From positions 1 to 64,000 of the forward strand of contig JAFRRJ010000052.1 in the NCBI GenBank assembly GCA_017428155.1: a stretch of 64,000 nt of DNA, read 5' to 3'. The notes under the pieces were generated by a model. The model did no database searches. It saw only the letters and a program-made list of their open reading frames with translations, and was not told the origin of the DNA. The position numbers and the translations under genes are program-made. This document shows, piece after piece, positions 26,401 through 36,169 of the stretch. Each line of letters begins with the position of its first letter. The stretch's first letter is position 1. The stretch comes from Clostridiales bacterium. Its GTDB lineage: Bacteria > Bacillota > Clostridia > Saccharofermentanales > Saccharofermentanaceae.

Positions 26401-26949
26401 TTATAAGAGTTTTATTAGCCTGCAGTTCTCGATTCCCTCGGCCCAGAAATCCTTGAGCGGAGTATGTCTTACCTGTCCTATCAAAGCGGAGTTCATTGCA
26501 CCGTGTCCCATGATCAGTATATCTTTGCCTTCCCTCACCTGCGGATAGGCAGTCTCGGTCAGAAAACTGCCTGTTCTTGCAATAAGTTCTTCAAGGCTCT
26601 CTGCCCCGCCCTGCGCTATATAATCCTCAGGTTCAAAGAACAGCGTTCTTACAGGGCACTCAGGCTTCTCGAAAACATTTTCGATGCCTTCGTAGATACC
26701 GAATCCCATCTCGGTAAGCCTGTCATCATATATCACGGGGACATTTCTTCCCTCAAGGACAAGAGCTGCCGTCTCTCTGGCTCTGGACAGAGGAGAACAG
26801 TAGCAGACATCAAAATTAATACCCAGGTACTTTTCCCTTGCATCCTTTGCCATCTGCCTTCCGGCGTCATTTAAGGGAATATCCGTTTTACCCTGAAGCT
26901 TATGCCTCATGTTCCAGTCAGTTTTACCGTGTCTCATTATGTAAAGCAT
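26401..26949 (-). CDS. Histidine phosphatase family protein
   Basis: A 182-residue phosphoglycerate-mutase-like phosphatase. The catalytic RHG motif is at 6-8 (H7 is the phospho-acceptor), with R in SPLSRARETA and the second histidine in MGHGAMNSAL. The substrate is not predictable; relatives include CobC and many sugar or nucleotide phosphatases. It is a single gene flanked by AT-rich spacers. Confidence 0.88.
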   Translation of the reverse strand: MLYIMRHGKTDWNMRHKLQGKTDIPLNDAGRQMAKDAREKYLGINFDVCYCSPLSRARETAALVLEGRNVPVIYDDRLTEMGFGIYEGIENVFEKPECPVRTLFFEPEDYIAQGGAESLEELIARTGSFLTETAYPQVREGKDILIMGHGAMNSALIGQVRHTPLKDFWAEGIENCRLIKLL

Positions 26950-27093
26950 GTTATAGTAGAATCCTTATAATATTTCAGGGGATATTTTGCCATAACTTGC
27001 ATTACTTAATCAAATCTTAATGCTTTAGAGCATTTTATGTTAATGTTTATTTCTTTAAAATGGCATTATCTCAAACAGTGTGAGGGGGACAAC

Positions 27094-27792
27094 ATGTATA
27101 ACATTCTTATTTGCGATGACGAGGCGGATATCGTTAATGCTTTGAAGATCTATCTCCAGAATCCGGATTACAGGTTATTTGAGGCGCATAACGGTATAGA
27201 GGCAATCGAGGTCGTTAATAAGGAGGATATCCATCTCATTCTGCTTGATATCATGATGCCGCAAATGGACGGGATAACAGCGATGTCAAAGATCAGGGAG
27301 AAGTTCAATATGCCGATAATCCTTCTGACTGCCAAGTCGGAGGACCAGGACAAGATACTCGGACTTAACATAGGGGCTGATGATTATATCACCAAGCCCT
27401 TTAACCCCCTGGAAGTTGCCGCAAGAGTCGGCTCACAGATAAGACGCTACACCAAACTCGGTTCCGGCAATATCGCAAAAGGCACCCTCACAGTTGACGG
27501 GATCGAGCTTAATAACGACTCCAAGACGGTTACGGTCGATGACGCCGTAGTAAGCTTAACACCCAAGGAGTTTGAGATATTAAGACTCCTTATGGAACAT
27601 CCGGGAAAGGTTTTCGCGCCCAGGGAAATATATTACAAAGTATGGGGCGAGGATGCACTCTCGGCAGGAGACAATACTGTCGCAGTTCATATAAGACATT
27701 TGAGAGAGAAGATCGAGATCACACCCAATGATCCGAGATACATCAAGGTCGTATTCGGTCAGGGCTATAAGATCGAAAAAGGGAGAAATTAA
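27094..27792 (+). CDS. OmpR-type response regulator (VanR-like)
   Basis: Starting at the ATG at 27094, 10 nt after GAGGGGG, the protein is 232 aa. The frame stays open upstream but without a ribosome site. The receiver domain carries D52 (LLDIMMPQMDG) and K in TKPFNPLE; the winged helix (LTPKEFEILRLLMEHPGKVF; VAVHIRHLREKIE) closes the protein. The kinase follows immediately, with the stop and next ATG adjoining. Confidence 0.93.
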   Translation: MYNILICDDEADIVNALKIYLQNPDYRLFEAHNGIEAIEVVNKEDIHLILLDIMMPQMDGITAMSKIREKFNMPIILLTAKSEDQDKILGLNIGADDYITKPFNPLEVAARVGSQIRRYTKLGSGNIAKGTLTVDGIELNNDSKTVTVDDAVVSLTPKEFEILRLLMEHPGKVFAPREIYYKVWGEDALSAGDNTVAVHIRHLREKIEITPNDPRYIKVVFGQGYKIEKGRN

Positions 27793-29715
27793 ATGGAAGA
27801 AAAGACTAAGAAAAAATCCGGTTTCTTAAGGACAGTCGCAGGCAAGACTTTGCTCTTCATAGTGATCAATCTGTCCGGAATACTGTTGTGCTTATCCATT
27901 CTCGGCTTTGCATTTTCAGTTTCAACCGATCTGTATCACAGAACACCTGAAGAATATATGACAGAACAGGGCGAGTATAATATGAGATACTCGGTAATAG
28001 GCTATGCCAATTCCCTCATAACCGATCCGTATTTTTCCACATCTGTCCCTTTTCAGGTAGTGGATAAATTCAACTATCCGCTACTCGAATCACAAGCCTA
28101 TACGACTCTTGCTGAAGAATCGGAAAAGAACGGGGTTAAAGTTCCTGTAACCGCCGTTATCGATGCCAACCTCATCTATGACAGAAACGGCAATATAAAA
28201 GGATTTGGCGAGACCACACCTTTTACCCGCGATGATTCTTTAAAGCAAGTCAGGATAAAAGTCTACGCTGATCTGAAGGAATTCTCCGGCATGACTAACT
28301 TCGATATCAATGCGCTCTATGTTTTCTATTCTGTTCGTAATTACTTTATACCCGCAGCGGTCATATGTTTCTTCGTTGCTCTTTCCTCTTTTATCGCCCT
28401 CATGTGTGTTGCAGGTAAGAGACCCGGCTCTGAAGAAATAGTTCTCGGACCTCTGGGCAAGTTTCCTTTTGACGTTATGGCTGTATTATACGTCATTGCC
28501 GTTTCAATTGGCGTGGCTATCTCCGAGCAAAGCTCATCGATTGGAATGGAGCTCGTATCATACTCGATCTTTACTGTGCTCCTCGCCAATATCTTCTTAG
28601 GCCTTTGCGTAAGTTTTGCAGCAAGAGTCAAGCTCCGTATGCTCATTAAGGGGTCTTTGATCTATAAGATCTGGAAACTCACCTGTAAATTCTTTAAGTT
28701 GATCTGGAAAGGCATCACGGCAATTCCGCTTATCTGGGCAACTGTCATTGGAGTAGTCGTATTATCAGTGATCGAGTTCTTCTATCTGGCCGTTGCCAGA
28801 TATGACGGGGAATCCCTTTTCGGCGGCTGGTTCGCAGAAAAACTTATCCTCGTACCTTTTATTTTCTATATCGCATATATCTTGAAAAAGCTTGCTAAAT
28901 CCGGCGAGAAGATCGCTCAGGGTGATATCACATACCGTGCCCCCACAAAGGGTCTCTGGGGTGATTTTAAAAAGCATGCTGAAAATCTTAACGCAGTTTC
29001 CGATTCCGTTACGATCGCAGTTGAGGAAAGACTTAAATCAGAGCGCATGAAGACTGAGCTTATTACCAATGTCTCTCATGACATAAAGACCCCTCTCACC
29101 TCAATAATCAATTATGCAAATCTGATCGGTACAACAGACCCGTCTGACCCCAAGCTTGGCGAATATTCGGAGGTAATCGTGAGACAGTCAGAGAAGCTGA
29201 AACGACTTATCGAAGATCTCGTTGAAGCATCCAAAGCTTCGACCGGCAATCTCGAGATAGTGCCCTCTCCTCTTGATTGCTGTACTTTTGTTTCTCAAAC
29301 AGCCGGCGAGTTCAAAGAAAAGCTCGATTCAGCTAATCTGACTCTTATAACAAACGTTCCTGATGAGCAGGTCATGATCATGGCCGACGGCAGACACATG
29401 ATGCGTGTATACGACAACCTCATGAACAATATCTGCAAGTATTCTATGCCCGGAACAAGAGTCTATATATCTCTTAATGTCGTAAGCGGGCAGGCCGTAA
29501 CAGTATTCAAGAATACTTCCAGTGCTGAGCTTAACATCAGTCCTGAAGAACTTGTTGAGCGCTTCGTAAGAGGTGACCAGTCACGCAATACCGAAGGAAA
29601 CGGCTTAGGCCTTTCCATTGCCCAGAGCATGACAGAGCTTCAGGGCGGCAAATTCAAAGTAGAGATCGACGGCGATCTGTTCAAGGTGACGCTGTCGTTC
29701 CCTGTTATACAATAA
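27793..29715 (+). CDS. Multi-span membrane sensor histidine kinase
   Basis: This 640-residue kinase has an unusually large membrane part: helix 18-45, an extracytoplasmic domain (about 46-182), helices near 185-207, 226-246, 253-275, 310-333 and 348-366, then a HAMP-like segment (about 366-412). The kinase core has H429 in NVSHDIKTPL, and a HATPase domain with DNLMNNICKYS and GNGLGLSIAQSM. VanS- and cell-envelope-type sensors share this core, but the membrane part is not one I recognise. It is the partner of the regulator directly upstream. Confidence 0.9.
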   Translation: MEEKTKKKSGFLRTVAGKTLLFIVINLSGILLCLSILGFAFSVSTDLYHRTPEEYMTEQGEYNMRYSVIGYANSLITDPYFSTSVPFQVVDKFNYPLLESQAYTTLAEESEKNGVKVPVTAVIDANLIYDRNGNIKGFGETTPFTRDDSLKQVRIKVYADLKEFSGMTNFDINALYVFYSVRNYFIPAAVICFFVALSSFIALMCVAGKRPGSEEIVLGPLGKFPFDVMAVLYVIAVSIGVAISEQSSSIGMELVSYSIFTVLLANIFLGLCVSFAARVKLRMLIKGSLIYKIWKLTCKFFKLIWKGITAIPLIWATVIGVVVLSVIEFFYLAVARYDGESLFGGWFAEKLILVPFIFYIAYILKKLAKSGEKIAQGDITYRAPTKGLWGDFKKHAENLNAVSDSVTIAVEERLKSERMKTELITNVSHDIKTPLTSIINYANLIGTTDPSDPKLGEYSEVIVRQSEKLKRLIEDLVEASKASTGNLEIVPSPLDCCTFVSQTAGEFKEKLDSANLTLITNVPDEQVMIMADGRHMMRVYDNLMNNICKYSMPGTRVYISLNVVSGQAVTVFKNTSSAELNISPEELVERFVRGDQSRNTEGNGLGLSIAQSMTELQGGKFKVEIDGDLFKVTLSFPVIQ

Positions 29716-29727
29716 TAGCTTTGCAAA

Positions 29728-29766
29728 AATAGCGGGAAGCAGATAAGCTTCCCGTTATTTTTTGTT
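29728..29766. terminator. Bidirectional intrinsic terminator
   Basis: Thirteen-bp stem (29728-29740 with 29747-29759, one wobble) with loop AGATAA. A T-run follows on the plus strand and another on the minus strand. It ends both the sensor kinase gene and the converging hydrolase gene; the plus-strand T-run overlaps the stop codon of the hydrolase. Confidence 0.85.
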
Positions 29767-30900
29767 TATGTTCGATGCTATCAGCTTCGCGCCGTCTTCG
29801 AGTTTTTCCTTGACTACATTGTCCTTCAAAGCGTTGAAATTTATAAAGAACATCTTTACCAGAGTCCTTACCATCTCACCTGAGCCGTTCTTGATCTTCG
29901 TCATACGGTCGATCATGGCCTTGGTTCCCTTTATCCCTATCTTTGTCATCTCGCTTATGTTCTCGCATCCCGATGCCTCGAAAACAGAGAACAGCTCATC
30001 AACAAATATCTTGCGTTCCTCAAAGCTCATATTATCAAGCCATGAAGTCATAGTCTCATCGAAAAGATCGCTAAGCCTGTCCGTAAAGTCCAGCGTATCG
30101 AACTCTTTGCCTTCAAGCTCCCACGACAGCGGATTATGCTGCATAATGCCGAGCTCATTGCTCTTTACAACCACAGGTTCGACAGTGCTTGTTAGAAGCC
30201 TTCCGACAATCGATGTCTGAGGGATATACTTCTCTACTTTCTTCCGGACTCTCTTGAAATGCTCTGTCACCATCGTCTCTGCATTAAAGCCCGGTCCGTC
30301 AAAACTGTATATCGTTTTCACTTTATCGTAAAGCTCCGGTGCGGAAGCTACCGCATAGATTGCAAGGTGACCTCCTTTGGAATGGCCTCCAAGACGGACA
30401 TTCTCAGTCCTGCCGTCCATAACGTCAAGGAAATACCGGACAGCCTCATCCTCGGCAGGAACAGTCATGTAGCTTAAGTTAAAGTCTTCCTTCCATCCTA
30501 CGATCTTATCGTCCGTTCCTCTGTATGATATGAATACGGTATCATCGGATGTATCGATCTCGACTGCCGCAAACTGGATCTCCCTTGATATATCAGTGTC
30601 ATCCACGTAATTTAACAGATAAGCGTCCTTAAAGCGGTCAGACTCCGCAAGTGCTTTTAAAAGAGCAGGAGCAAAGTTGATAAATGACTTATCACTCGCA
30701 AGCTCTTCTTCAGAATGGATCTGAAAGAACTTATCTGATGCCTGTTTCATCGTTATCATGCCCTTCCCTTTGGAAGGAACGACATCTGAGAAGTCAACAT
30801 AAGATAAGCTCGACAGCAAAAGCGCGTCGATGCTGTTAAACGGATCCTGCGCAAGGGTCAGATCCCCGCGCCATGCAAGATAATCAAGTAAGTTTCCCAT
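29755..30900 (-). CDS. DUF2974 (Mbeg1-like) alpha/beta hydrolase
   Basis: From the ATG at 30900 the product is 381 aa. It has the lipase-like nucleophile elbow GGHSKGG (serine about 174), and preceding blocks (FISYRGTDDKIVGWKEDFNLSY) that match the Mbeg1-like/DUF2974 family common in gut Firmicutes. Its substrate is unknown. The frame opens 12 codons earlier, but that ATG lies within the promoter. The chosen ATG falls where transcription should begin, so the mRNA looks leaderless. No ribosome site precedes either ATG. Confidence 0.82.
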   Translation of the reverse strand: MGNLLDYLAWRGDLTLAQDPFNSIDALLLSSLSYVDFSDVVPSKGKGMITMKQASDKFFQIHSEEELASDKSFINFAPALLKALAESDRFKDAYLLNYVDDTDISREIQFAAVEIDTSDDTVFISYRGTDDKIVGWKEDFNLSYMTVPAEDEAVRYFLDVMDGRTENVRLGGHSKGGHLAIYAVASAPELYDKVKTIYSFDGPGFNAETMVTEHFKRVRKKVEKYIPQTSIVGRLLTSTVEPVVVKSNELGIMQHNPLSWELEGKEFDTLDFTDRLSDLFDETMTSWLDNMSFEERKIFVDELFSVFEASGCENISEMTKIGIKGTKAMIDRMTKIKNGSGEMVRTLVKMFFINFNALKDNVVKEKLEDGAKLIASNINKK

Positions 30901-30906
30901 ATTTAT

Positions 30907-30936
30907 ATTATAGACCCGTTCTATTCTGTTTGTCAT
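30907..30936 (-). promoter_or_regulatory. Promoter of the DUF2974 hydrolase gene, next to the start codon
   Basis: Minus strand -35 ATGACA (30931-30936), 18-bp spacer, -10 TATAAT (30907-30912). Only six bases separate the -10 from the ATG at 30900, so the first transcribed base should be at or next to the A of the ATG. Confidence 0.65.
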
Positions 30937-30962
30937 AGAGAAACGAAGTTTGCTTGTACTAA

Positions 30963-30998
30963 CACAAAAGAGGTTGCCATAAAAGGCAACCTCTTGTG
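30963..30998 (-). terminator. Terminator of the S10-spc operon after secY
   Basis: Minus-strand stem CACAAGAGGTTGCC with GGCAACCTCTTTTGTG, loop TTTTAT, with a T-run on the 3' side of the stem. It lies about 22 nt past the secY stop and marks the end of the ribosomal protein operon. Confidence 0.85.
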
Positions 30999-31019
30999 AT
31001 TTTAATCTTTAGCAGTTAA

Positions 31020-32363
31020 TTATCTTCTGCCTGTCTTGATCGTAAGATCTTCAAGGAATCCCTTAGGGCTTCTGACTTCAAGTTCACCTTCAACCTGAAC
31101 GATGAGATCATTTGCAACACCTGTAAGGATCAATACTGAAGTACCTGCAAACCATACATTCTCGAATCCTGTAAGGATACCGATAACTGTAGGAACGATG
31201 CAGACGAGGACAAGGAAGATAGCCTCCATCCAGTTCAGTCTGTAAGCTGTCAGCTTGATGAAATCAGTTGTAGGCTTACCTGATCTGATACCGTTGATCA
31301 TACCGCCGTTCTTATTGATGTTGTTCGCAATCTCAACAGGATGGAAATTGATCGCTGTATAGAAGAATGTGAACGCGATAATAAGAATGAAGTAAATAAC
31401 GTAGTAATAAACGCTGCCGGAAAATTCCGTCTTAAGCCAGAGCGCAAACTTGTTCTGTGTATCGTTCATGAACAAGGTTACGATGATGGAAGGAATTGCC
31501 AAAAGCGACATTGCGAAGATAACAGGCATAACACCGGACATATTAACCTTGAGCGGAATATAGTCTCTGTTACCACCACGCTGCTGTCTGCCGATAACCT
31601 TCTTTGAGTACTGCACGGGAATTCTTCTCTCTGCGTTCTGAACGTAGAGAACGAATACGATGATTGCAATCGATACGAGTGCAACAACTACGAATACAAG
31701 AATTCCGACGATTGTTCCAAGAACAGCATTCTCGATCGAACCGCTGATATCAACACACTTCATATAGAGTGTCTTTACCATGTCCGGAAGACGGGTAACG
31801 ATACCTGCGAAGATGATCATTGATACGCCGTTGCCGATACCCTTATCGTTGATCTTCTCACCTAAGAAGACGACGATAGCGGCACCTGCTGTGAATGAAA
31901 CAACAACTACGCCGGCATTGAGCCAAATAGGAAGGCTGCTGTTAAGAGCCGAACGTGTTGAGTAGCAGAACAGGCAGGACTGGACTAAAGCCAGACCGAT
32001 TGCCGAATAACGCGTGATCCTGTCCATCTTCTTTCTTCCGGACTCACCTTCTTTGGACATATCTTCCAAAGCAGGGATAACGACAGTCAAAAGCTGGATG
32101 ATGATCGATGCGTTGATATAAGGGGAAACACCCATGGACAGGATGGAAGCATGAGCAAGTCCGCCTCCTGAGATAATGTCCATGATGCTGCCGAGCTGAC
32201 CCCACTGACGGATCAAAGTCGTGAACTTCTCACCATCCATTCCCGGAACGGGTACGAGACCGCCGAGCATGAAGATCCCCAGGATCATGAAGGTATAGAG
32301 CAGTCTTTTACGTATAGACTCTACACGAAAAGCGTTAACTGCAGTATCAAAAATACCATTCAT
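31020..32363 (-). CDS. secY: Preprotein translocase subunit SecY
   Basis: SecY (447 aa) is the channel subunit of the Sec translocon in the cytoplasmic membrane. Ten hydrophobic segments can be traced, with the conserved start (ESIRKRLLYTFMILGIFMLG), the plug region, and cytoplasmic loops such as ERRIPVQYSKKVIGRQQRGG that contact SecA and the ribosome. It is the last gene of the operon here; adk, map, infA and the alpha operon do not follow as in many Firmicutes. Confidence 0.97.
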   Translation of the reverse strand: MNGIFDTAVNAFRVESIRKRLLYTFMILGIFMLGGLVPVPGMDGEKFTTLIRQWGQLGSIMDIISGGGLAHASILSMGVSPYINASIIIQLLTVVIPALEDMSKEGESGRKKMDRITRYSAIGLALVQSCLFCYSTRSALNSSLPIWLNAGVVVVSFTAGAAIVVFLGEKINDKGIGNGVSMIIFAGIVTRLPDMVKTLYMKCVDISGSIENAVLGTIVGILVFVVVALVSIAIIVFVLYVQNAERRIPVQYSKKVIGRQQRGGNRDYIPLKVNMSGVMPVIFAMSLLAIPSIIVTLFMNDTQNKFALWLKTEFSGSVYYYVIYFILIIAFTFFYTAINFHPVEIANNINKNGGMINGIRSGKPTTDFIKLTAYRLNWMEAIFLVLVCIVPTVIGILTGFENVWFAGTSVLILTGVANDLIVQVEGELEVRSPKGFLEDLTIKTGRR

Positions 32364-32368
32364 GCCTA

Positions 32369-32812
32369 TTAACCCTCCGTAGCCGTGCCTCCGGCCTTCT
32401 CAATCTTCTCCTTAGCAGAAGCTGTGAACTTTGCTGCTGTTACATCGAGCTTCTTTGTGAGCTCACCGTTGCCGAGAATCTTGACGCCGTCATTGTTCTT
32501 AGGAAGAGTGATGATGCCCTTCTCAGAAAGAGCCTTAGCATCAACTGCTGTTCCGTTATCGAAAACCTCAAGATCTCCGATATTTACTTCAATGTAAGCA
32601 GGAGCAAATCTCTTGTTGTTGAAGCCTCTCTTAGGGAGACGTCTGTAAAGAGGCATCTGGCCTCCTTCAAATCCGGGTCTTACGCCGCCGCCTGAACGGG
32701 CATTCTGACCCTTGTGACCACGGCCGGCTGTCTTGCCGTTGCCGGATCCGGGACCTCTGCCCTTACGATATGCTTTTGCGTTGCCTGCGGAAGTCATTTC
32801 ATTGAGCTTCAT
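32369..32812 (-). CDS. rplO: Large ribosomal subunit protein uL15
   Basis: A 147-residue uL15 with the basic Gly-rich N-terminal arm ([20 protein letters not shown]) and the core [19 protein letters not shown]. The stop lies 5 nt before the secY start, the standard pairing. Confidence 0.97.
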   Translation of the reverse strand: MKLNEMTSAGNAKAYRKGRGPGSGNGKTAGRGHKGQNARSGGGVRPGFEGGQMPLYRRLPKRGFNNKRFAPAYIEVNIGDLEVFDNGTAVDAKALSEKGIITLPKNNDGVKILGNGELTKKLDVTAAKFTASAKEKIEKAGGTATEG

Positions 32813-32828
32813 TGCTGTGGCACCTCCA

Positions 32829-33008
32829 TTAATTCTCTACTACGGCTACGTAGTTAACTGCAGCCTTGATCATGCCGCGTGTAGCCTCGTTGTCAGCCTT
32901 CTCAACAGTCTGACCGATCTTCTTCAAGCCCAAAGCTCTGACTGTAGCCTTCTCGGACTTTCTTGCCTTGTTTATGCTTTTGACAAGCTTAATCTTGATG
33001 TTAGCCAT
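32829..33008 (-). CDS. rpmD: Large ribosomal subunit protein uL30
   Basis: Translating from the ATG at 33008 gives a 59-residue protein with the uL30 pattern: [11 protein letters not shown], then [19 protein letters not shown], ending VNYVAVVEN. Its normal place between rpsE and rplO supports the call. A ribosome site (AAGGAGG) precedes the start. Confidence 0.95.
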   Translation of the reverse strand: MANIKIKLVKSINKARKSEKATVRALGLKKIGQTVEKADNEATRGMIKAAVNYVAVVEN

Positions 33009-33023
33009 TTTGAGCGGGCCTCC

Positions 33024-33542
33024 TTACTTGATCTCGTCAACAGACTTACCGCGAAGTCTTGCAACTTCTTCTACGGACTTCAAGGTCTTAAGACCTTCGA
33101 TAGTAGCGTTGACCATGTTATTAGGATTGTTGGATCCGATAGACTTTGTACGGATATCTGTGATACCTGCGAGCTCGCATACGGAACGTACAGGGCCGCC
33201 TGCGATAACACCGGTACCTGCTGCAGCCGGCTTCATAACGATATGAGCAGCAGCGAATTCACCGATTGTCTCGTGAGGGATAGTACCGTTAACGATAGAT
33301 ACATCAACGATGTTCTTCTTAGCCTCTTCGATACCCTTTCTGATAGCGTCCGGAACCTCGGCGGACTTGCCGATGCCCTTACCTACACGGCCCTTTCTGT
33401 CACCGATAACTACGAGAGCAGCAAATCTCATGTTCTTACCGCCCTTAACAGTCTTGGAAACACGGCCGATGTGGATAACGCGCTCTTCGAACTCTTTATC
33501 CTTCTTTTCTTCTCTTGAAATGTTCTTAGACTCTAAAGCCAT
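33024..33542 (-). CDS. rpsE: Small ribosomal subunit protein uS5
   Basis: A 172-residue uS5 with the S5 N-terminal domain ([22 protein letters not shown]) and the C-terminal [19 protein letters not shown] block. It helps translational accuracy at the 30S decoding region. The gene order is normal. Confidence 0.97.
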   Translation of the reverse strand: MALESKNISREEKKDKEFEERVIHIGRVSKTVKGGKNMRFAALVVIGDRKGRVGKGIGKSAEVPDAIRKGIEEAKKNIVDVSIVNGTIPHETIGEFAAAHIVMKPAAAGTGVIAGGPVRSVCELAGITDIRTKSIGSNNPNNMVNATIEGLKTLKSVEEVARLRGKSVDEIK

Positions 33543-33560
33543 CTAATTTGCTCCTCCCGA

Positions 33561-33929
33561 TTAGAATGAGAGACCGGCTTCTCTTGCCGCCTCTGCCAAA
33601 GCCTGTACTCTTCCGTGATAGATATATCCGCCACGGTCAAATACCACTTCCTTGATATCCTTGGCAATAGCGCGCTCGCCGATAAGCTTGCCTACTGCTT
33701 TTGCTGCCTCAACGTTGCTGCCAACGGATACGGAGCCCTTGATCTCCTTGTCGAGTGTGGAAGCACTGACAAGAGTAACTCCCTGAGTATCATCGATGAT
33801 CTGAGCGTAAATGTGGCTGTTGCTTCTATATACGCAAAGACGAGGGCACTCTGTCGTTCCGGAAATCTTCTTTCTTACACGAACATGCTTTCTCTTGCGA
33901 ATTTCGTTTTTATCAATTCTACCAATCAT
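33561..33929 (-). CDS. rplR: Large ribosomal subunit protein uL18
   Basis: A 122-residue uL18 with the basic N-terminus ([14 protein letters not shown]), the [19 protein letters not shown] core and the ending [20 protein letters not shown]. It binds 5S rRNA together with uL5 and bL25. Confidence 0.97.
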   Translation of the reverse strand: MIGRIDKNEIRKRKHVRVRKKISGTTECPRLCVYRSNSHIYAQIIDDTQGVTLVSASTLDKEIKGSVSVGSNVEAAKAVGKLIGERAIAKDIKEVVFDRGGYIYHGRVQALAEAAREAGLSF

Positions 33930-33952
33930 GTTGAATATACCCCCTTTGCGCC

Positions 33953-34492
33953 TTACTTCTTAGCTCCGGTCTTACCTTCCTTGATGATAAGGTGCTCGCC
34001 GGCATACTTAATACCCTTGCCCTTATAAACATCAGGAACTCTAAGAGAACGGATCTTTGCTGCAGTCTCACCGACAAGCTGCTTATCAGCGCCCTGTACG
34101 ATGACCTGGTTATCTTTAACATCGATTGTGATGCCTTCGGGTTCAACCATCTCGATAGGATGTGAATAACCAAGGTTGAATACAACCTTGTTGCCCTGCT
34201 TTGTAGCTCTGTAACCTACACCGTTGATCTCCAATGTCTTTGTGAAACCATCGTGTACGCCGGTTACCATATTCTGAATGAGCGCTCTTGTAAGGCCGTG
34301 GAGTGAACGATGATTCTTATCATCGGAAGGACGTGTAACTGTGATCTGTCCATCCTCCAGCTTTACTGTGATGTCCGGATGAACATCAAGTGAGAGCTCT
34401 GCTTTGCCGCCCTTAACCGTTACGTGCTGACCGTCGATCTTAACATCAACGCCTGCAGGAACGACTATGGGCATTCTGCCGATTCTTGACAT
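33953..34492 (-). CDS. rplF: Large ribosomal subunit protein uL6
   Basis: A 179-residue uL6, two similar alpha/beta domains, with the start [16 protein letters not shown] and the C-terminal signature [16 protein letters not shown]. It lies near the factor-binding site of the 50S subunit. Confidence 0.97.
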   Translation of the reverse strand: MSRIGRMPIVVPAGVDVKIDGQHVTVKGGKAELSLDVHPDITVKLEDGQITVTRPSDDKNHRSLHGLTRALIQNMVTGVHDGFTKTLEINGVGYRATKQGNKVVFNLGYSHPIEMVEPEGITIDVKDNQVIVQGADKQLVGETAAKIRSLRVPDVYKGKGIKYAGEHLIIKEGKTGAKK

Positions 34493-34606
34493 ATAATTTT
34501 CCTCCTGCTCTTAAGATTTAACCTCCGCTCCGGTATGTCGCCTAAACGGGGCTTTTCAGAGATGTATAAACTTTTAAGAAGATCTCCTTTGGAGACCTTC
34601 CCAAAA

Positions 34607-35002
34607 TTACCAAATATAAGCGAGAACTTCGCCGCCGACACCGAGCTTTCTAGCCTGCTTATCAGTCATAACACCCTTGGATGTAGAGATGATAGCAACG
34701 CCTAAGCCGTTAAGTACGCGGGGCAGATTCTCTTTGTCCGCATAAGTACGAAGACCGGGCTTGGAGATTCTCTTGATACCTGTAATAACGGGCTTTCTGC
34801 CGGAGTACTTGAGAGTGATTCTGATAATACCCTGAGTATTTCCCTCGAGCGTCTCGAACTTCTCAATATATCCTTCATCAAGGAGAATCTGAGCAATTGC
34901 CTTCTTCATATTGGACTGGGGAACGTCAACTGTGGCGTGTCCTGCAGTACCGGCATTGCGGATTCTTGTAAGCATATCTGCGATTGCATCTGTAATCTGC
35001 AT
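34607..35002 (-). CDS. rpsH: Small ribosomal subunit protein uS8
   Basis: A 131-residue uS8: start [34 protein letters not shown] and [26 protein letters not shown]. In E. coli S8 represses the spc operon at rplE; no matching site was checked here. A 114-nt gap separates it from rplF. Confidence 0.97.
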   Translation of the reverse strand: MQITDAIADMLTRIRNAGTAGHATVDVPQSNMKKAIAQILLDEGYIEKFETLEGNTQGIIRITLKYSGRKPVITGIKRISKPGLRTYADKENLPRVLNGLGVAIISTSKGVMTDKQARKLGVGGEVLAYIW

Positions 35003-35054
35003 AATTCTTCCTCCTGTTTATTATGGACAGTTCTAATTCTTAAGAAAGAAACTG

Positions 35055-35240
35055 TTACCAGCTTGCCTTTCTTACGCCCGGGATCTCACCCTTGTATGCC
35101 ATATCACGGAAGCAGAGACGGCAGATGCCGTACTTACGGATATACGCATGAGGTCTTCCGCAAAGCTTGCAGCGGTTGTGCTGCTGAGTGGAAAACTTGG
35201 GTGTCTTCTGAGACTTAAGAATCATTGACTTCTTTGCCAT
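35055..35240 (-). CDS. rpsZ: Small ribosomal subunit protein uS14, zinc type
   Basis: A 61-residue uS14 of the short zinc-binding form. Two CxxC pairs ([20 protein letters not shown]) bind the metal. This form is usual in Gram-positive bacteria. It sits between rplE and rpsH. Confidence 0.97.
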   Translation of the reverse strand: MAKKSMILKSQKTPKFSTQQHNRCKLCGRPHAYIRKYGICRLCFRDMAYKGEIPGVRKASW

Positions 35241-35258
35241 GTGTTATTCTCCTCCAAA

Positions 35259-35798
35259 TTACTTGCGGAAAGGCATGCCCATGAGCTTTAAGAGCTCGAA
35301 TGCCTCTTCGTCTGTTCCGGCAGTAGTAACAATGATGATGTCCATACCGCGAATCTTGTCGATCTTATCGTAGTCGATTTCAGGGAACATAAGCTGCTCC
35401 TTGATACCCATCGCATAGTTGCCGTGTCCGTCGAAGGAATTGGGATTGATTCCGCGGAAGTCACGTACACGGGGAAGAGCAAGGCTGATGAGCTTATCGA
35501 GGAAGTAATACATATTATCGCCTCTCAAAGTAACCTTGCATCCGATCTTCATGCCCTCTCTGAGCTTGAAGGCTGCGATTGACTTTGTGGATACCGTAGC
35601 TACAGGCTTCTGACCTGCAATGATGCCCATGTCGCGCATTGCGCTCTCAAGAGCCTTCGGGTTATCCTTAACTTCACCTACACCCATGTTGAGGACGATC
35701 TTGTCGACCTTCGGGATCTGCATAGGTGAGCTGTACTTGAACTTCTCCTGAAGTGCGGGTGCTACTTCGGAAATGTACTTATCCTTTAATCTGGTCAT
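35259..35798 (-). CDS. rplE: Large ribosomal subunit protein uL5
   Basis: A 179-residue uL5 with [17 protein letters not shown] and the [21 protein letters not shown] end. It binds 5S rRNA and touches the P-site tRNA. Confidence 0.97.
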   Translation of the reverse strand: MTRLKDKYISEVAPALQEKFKYSSPMQIPKVDKIVLNMGVGEVKDNPKALESAMRDMGIIAGQKPVATVSTKSIAAFKLREGMKIGCKVTLRGDNMYYFLDKLISLALPRVRDFRGINPNSFDGHGNYAMGIKEQLMFPEIDYDKIDKIRGMDIIIVTTAGTDEEAFELLKLMGMPFRK

Positions 35799-35801
35799 TG
35801 A

Positions 35802-36155
35802 TTATTCCCCCTTCTTAGCCTTAGAAACCGTATCGATGACCTCGCCGGATCTCTTAGCGATCCTGGACTTTGAGCCGTCCTCGTTAATACGGTAACCTAC
35901 TCTTGTGGGCTTGCCTGACTTGGGGTCAATGAGCATAACGTTAGATGCATCGATAGAACCTTCGCGCTCAACAATTCCTGAAGGAGCGGTCTGGCTTCTA
36001 GCCTTCTGATGCTTCTTGACCATGTTTACGCCTTCTACGTAAACTCTGCCCTTCTTCTCATCTACCATGAGAACCTTACCTGTTGCGCCCTTGTCCTTGC
36101 CGGAAATGACAATGACCTGGTCGTCTTTCTTTACATGAACACTACTCTTAGCCAT
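35802..36155 (-). CDS. rplX: Large ribosomal subunit protein uL24
   Basis: A 117-residue uL24 with the KOW motif near residues 10-30 (VHVKKDDQVIVISGKDKGATGK) and the GVNMVKKHQKA block. It is an early assembly protein of the 50S subunit. Confidence 0.97.
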   Translation of the reverse strand: MAKSSVHVKKDDQVIVISGKDKGATGKVLMVDEKKGRVYVEGVNMVKKHQKARSQTAPSGIVEREGSIDASNVMLIDPKSGKPTRVGYRINEDGSKSRIAKRSGEVIDTVSKAKKGE

Positions 36156-36169
36156 GTGTCTATTCCTCC

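Noticed and set aside
32733-33518. 261-codon plus-strand frame across rplO, rpmD and rpsE
   Set aside because: It is the complement of three conserved ribosomal protein genes and has no start signal.
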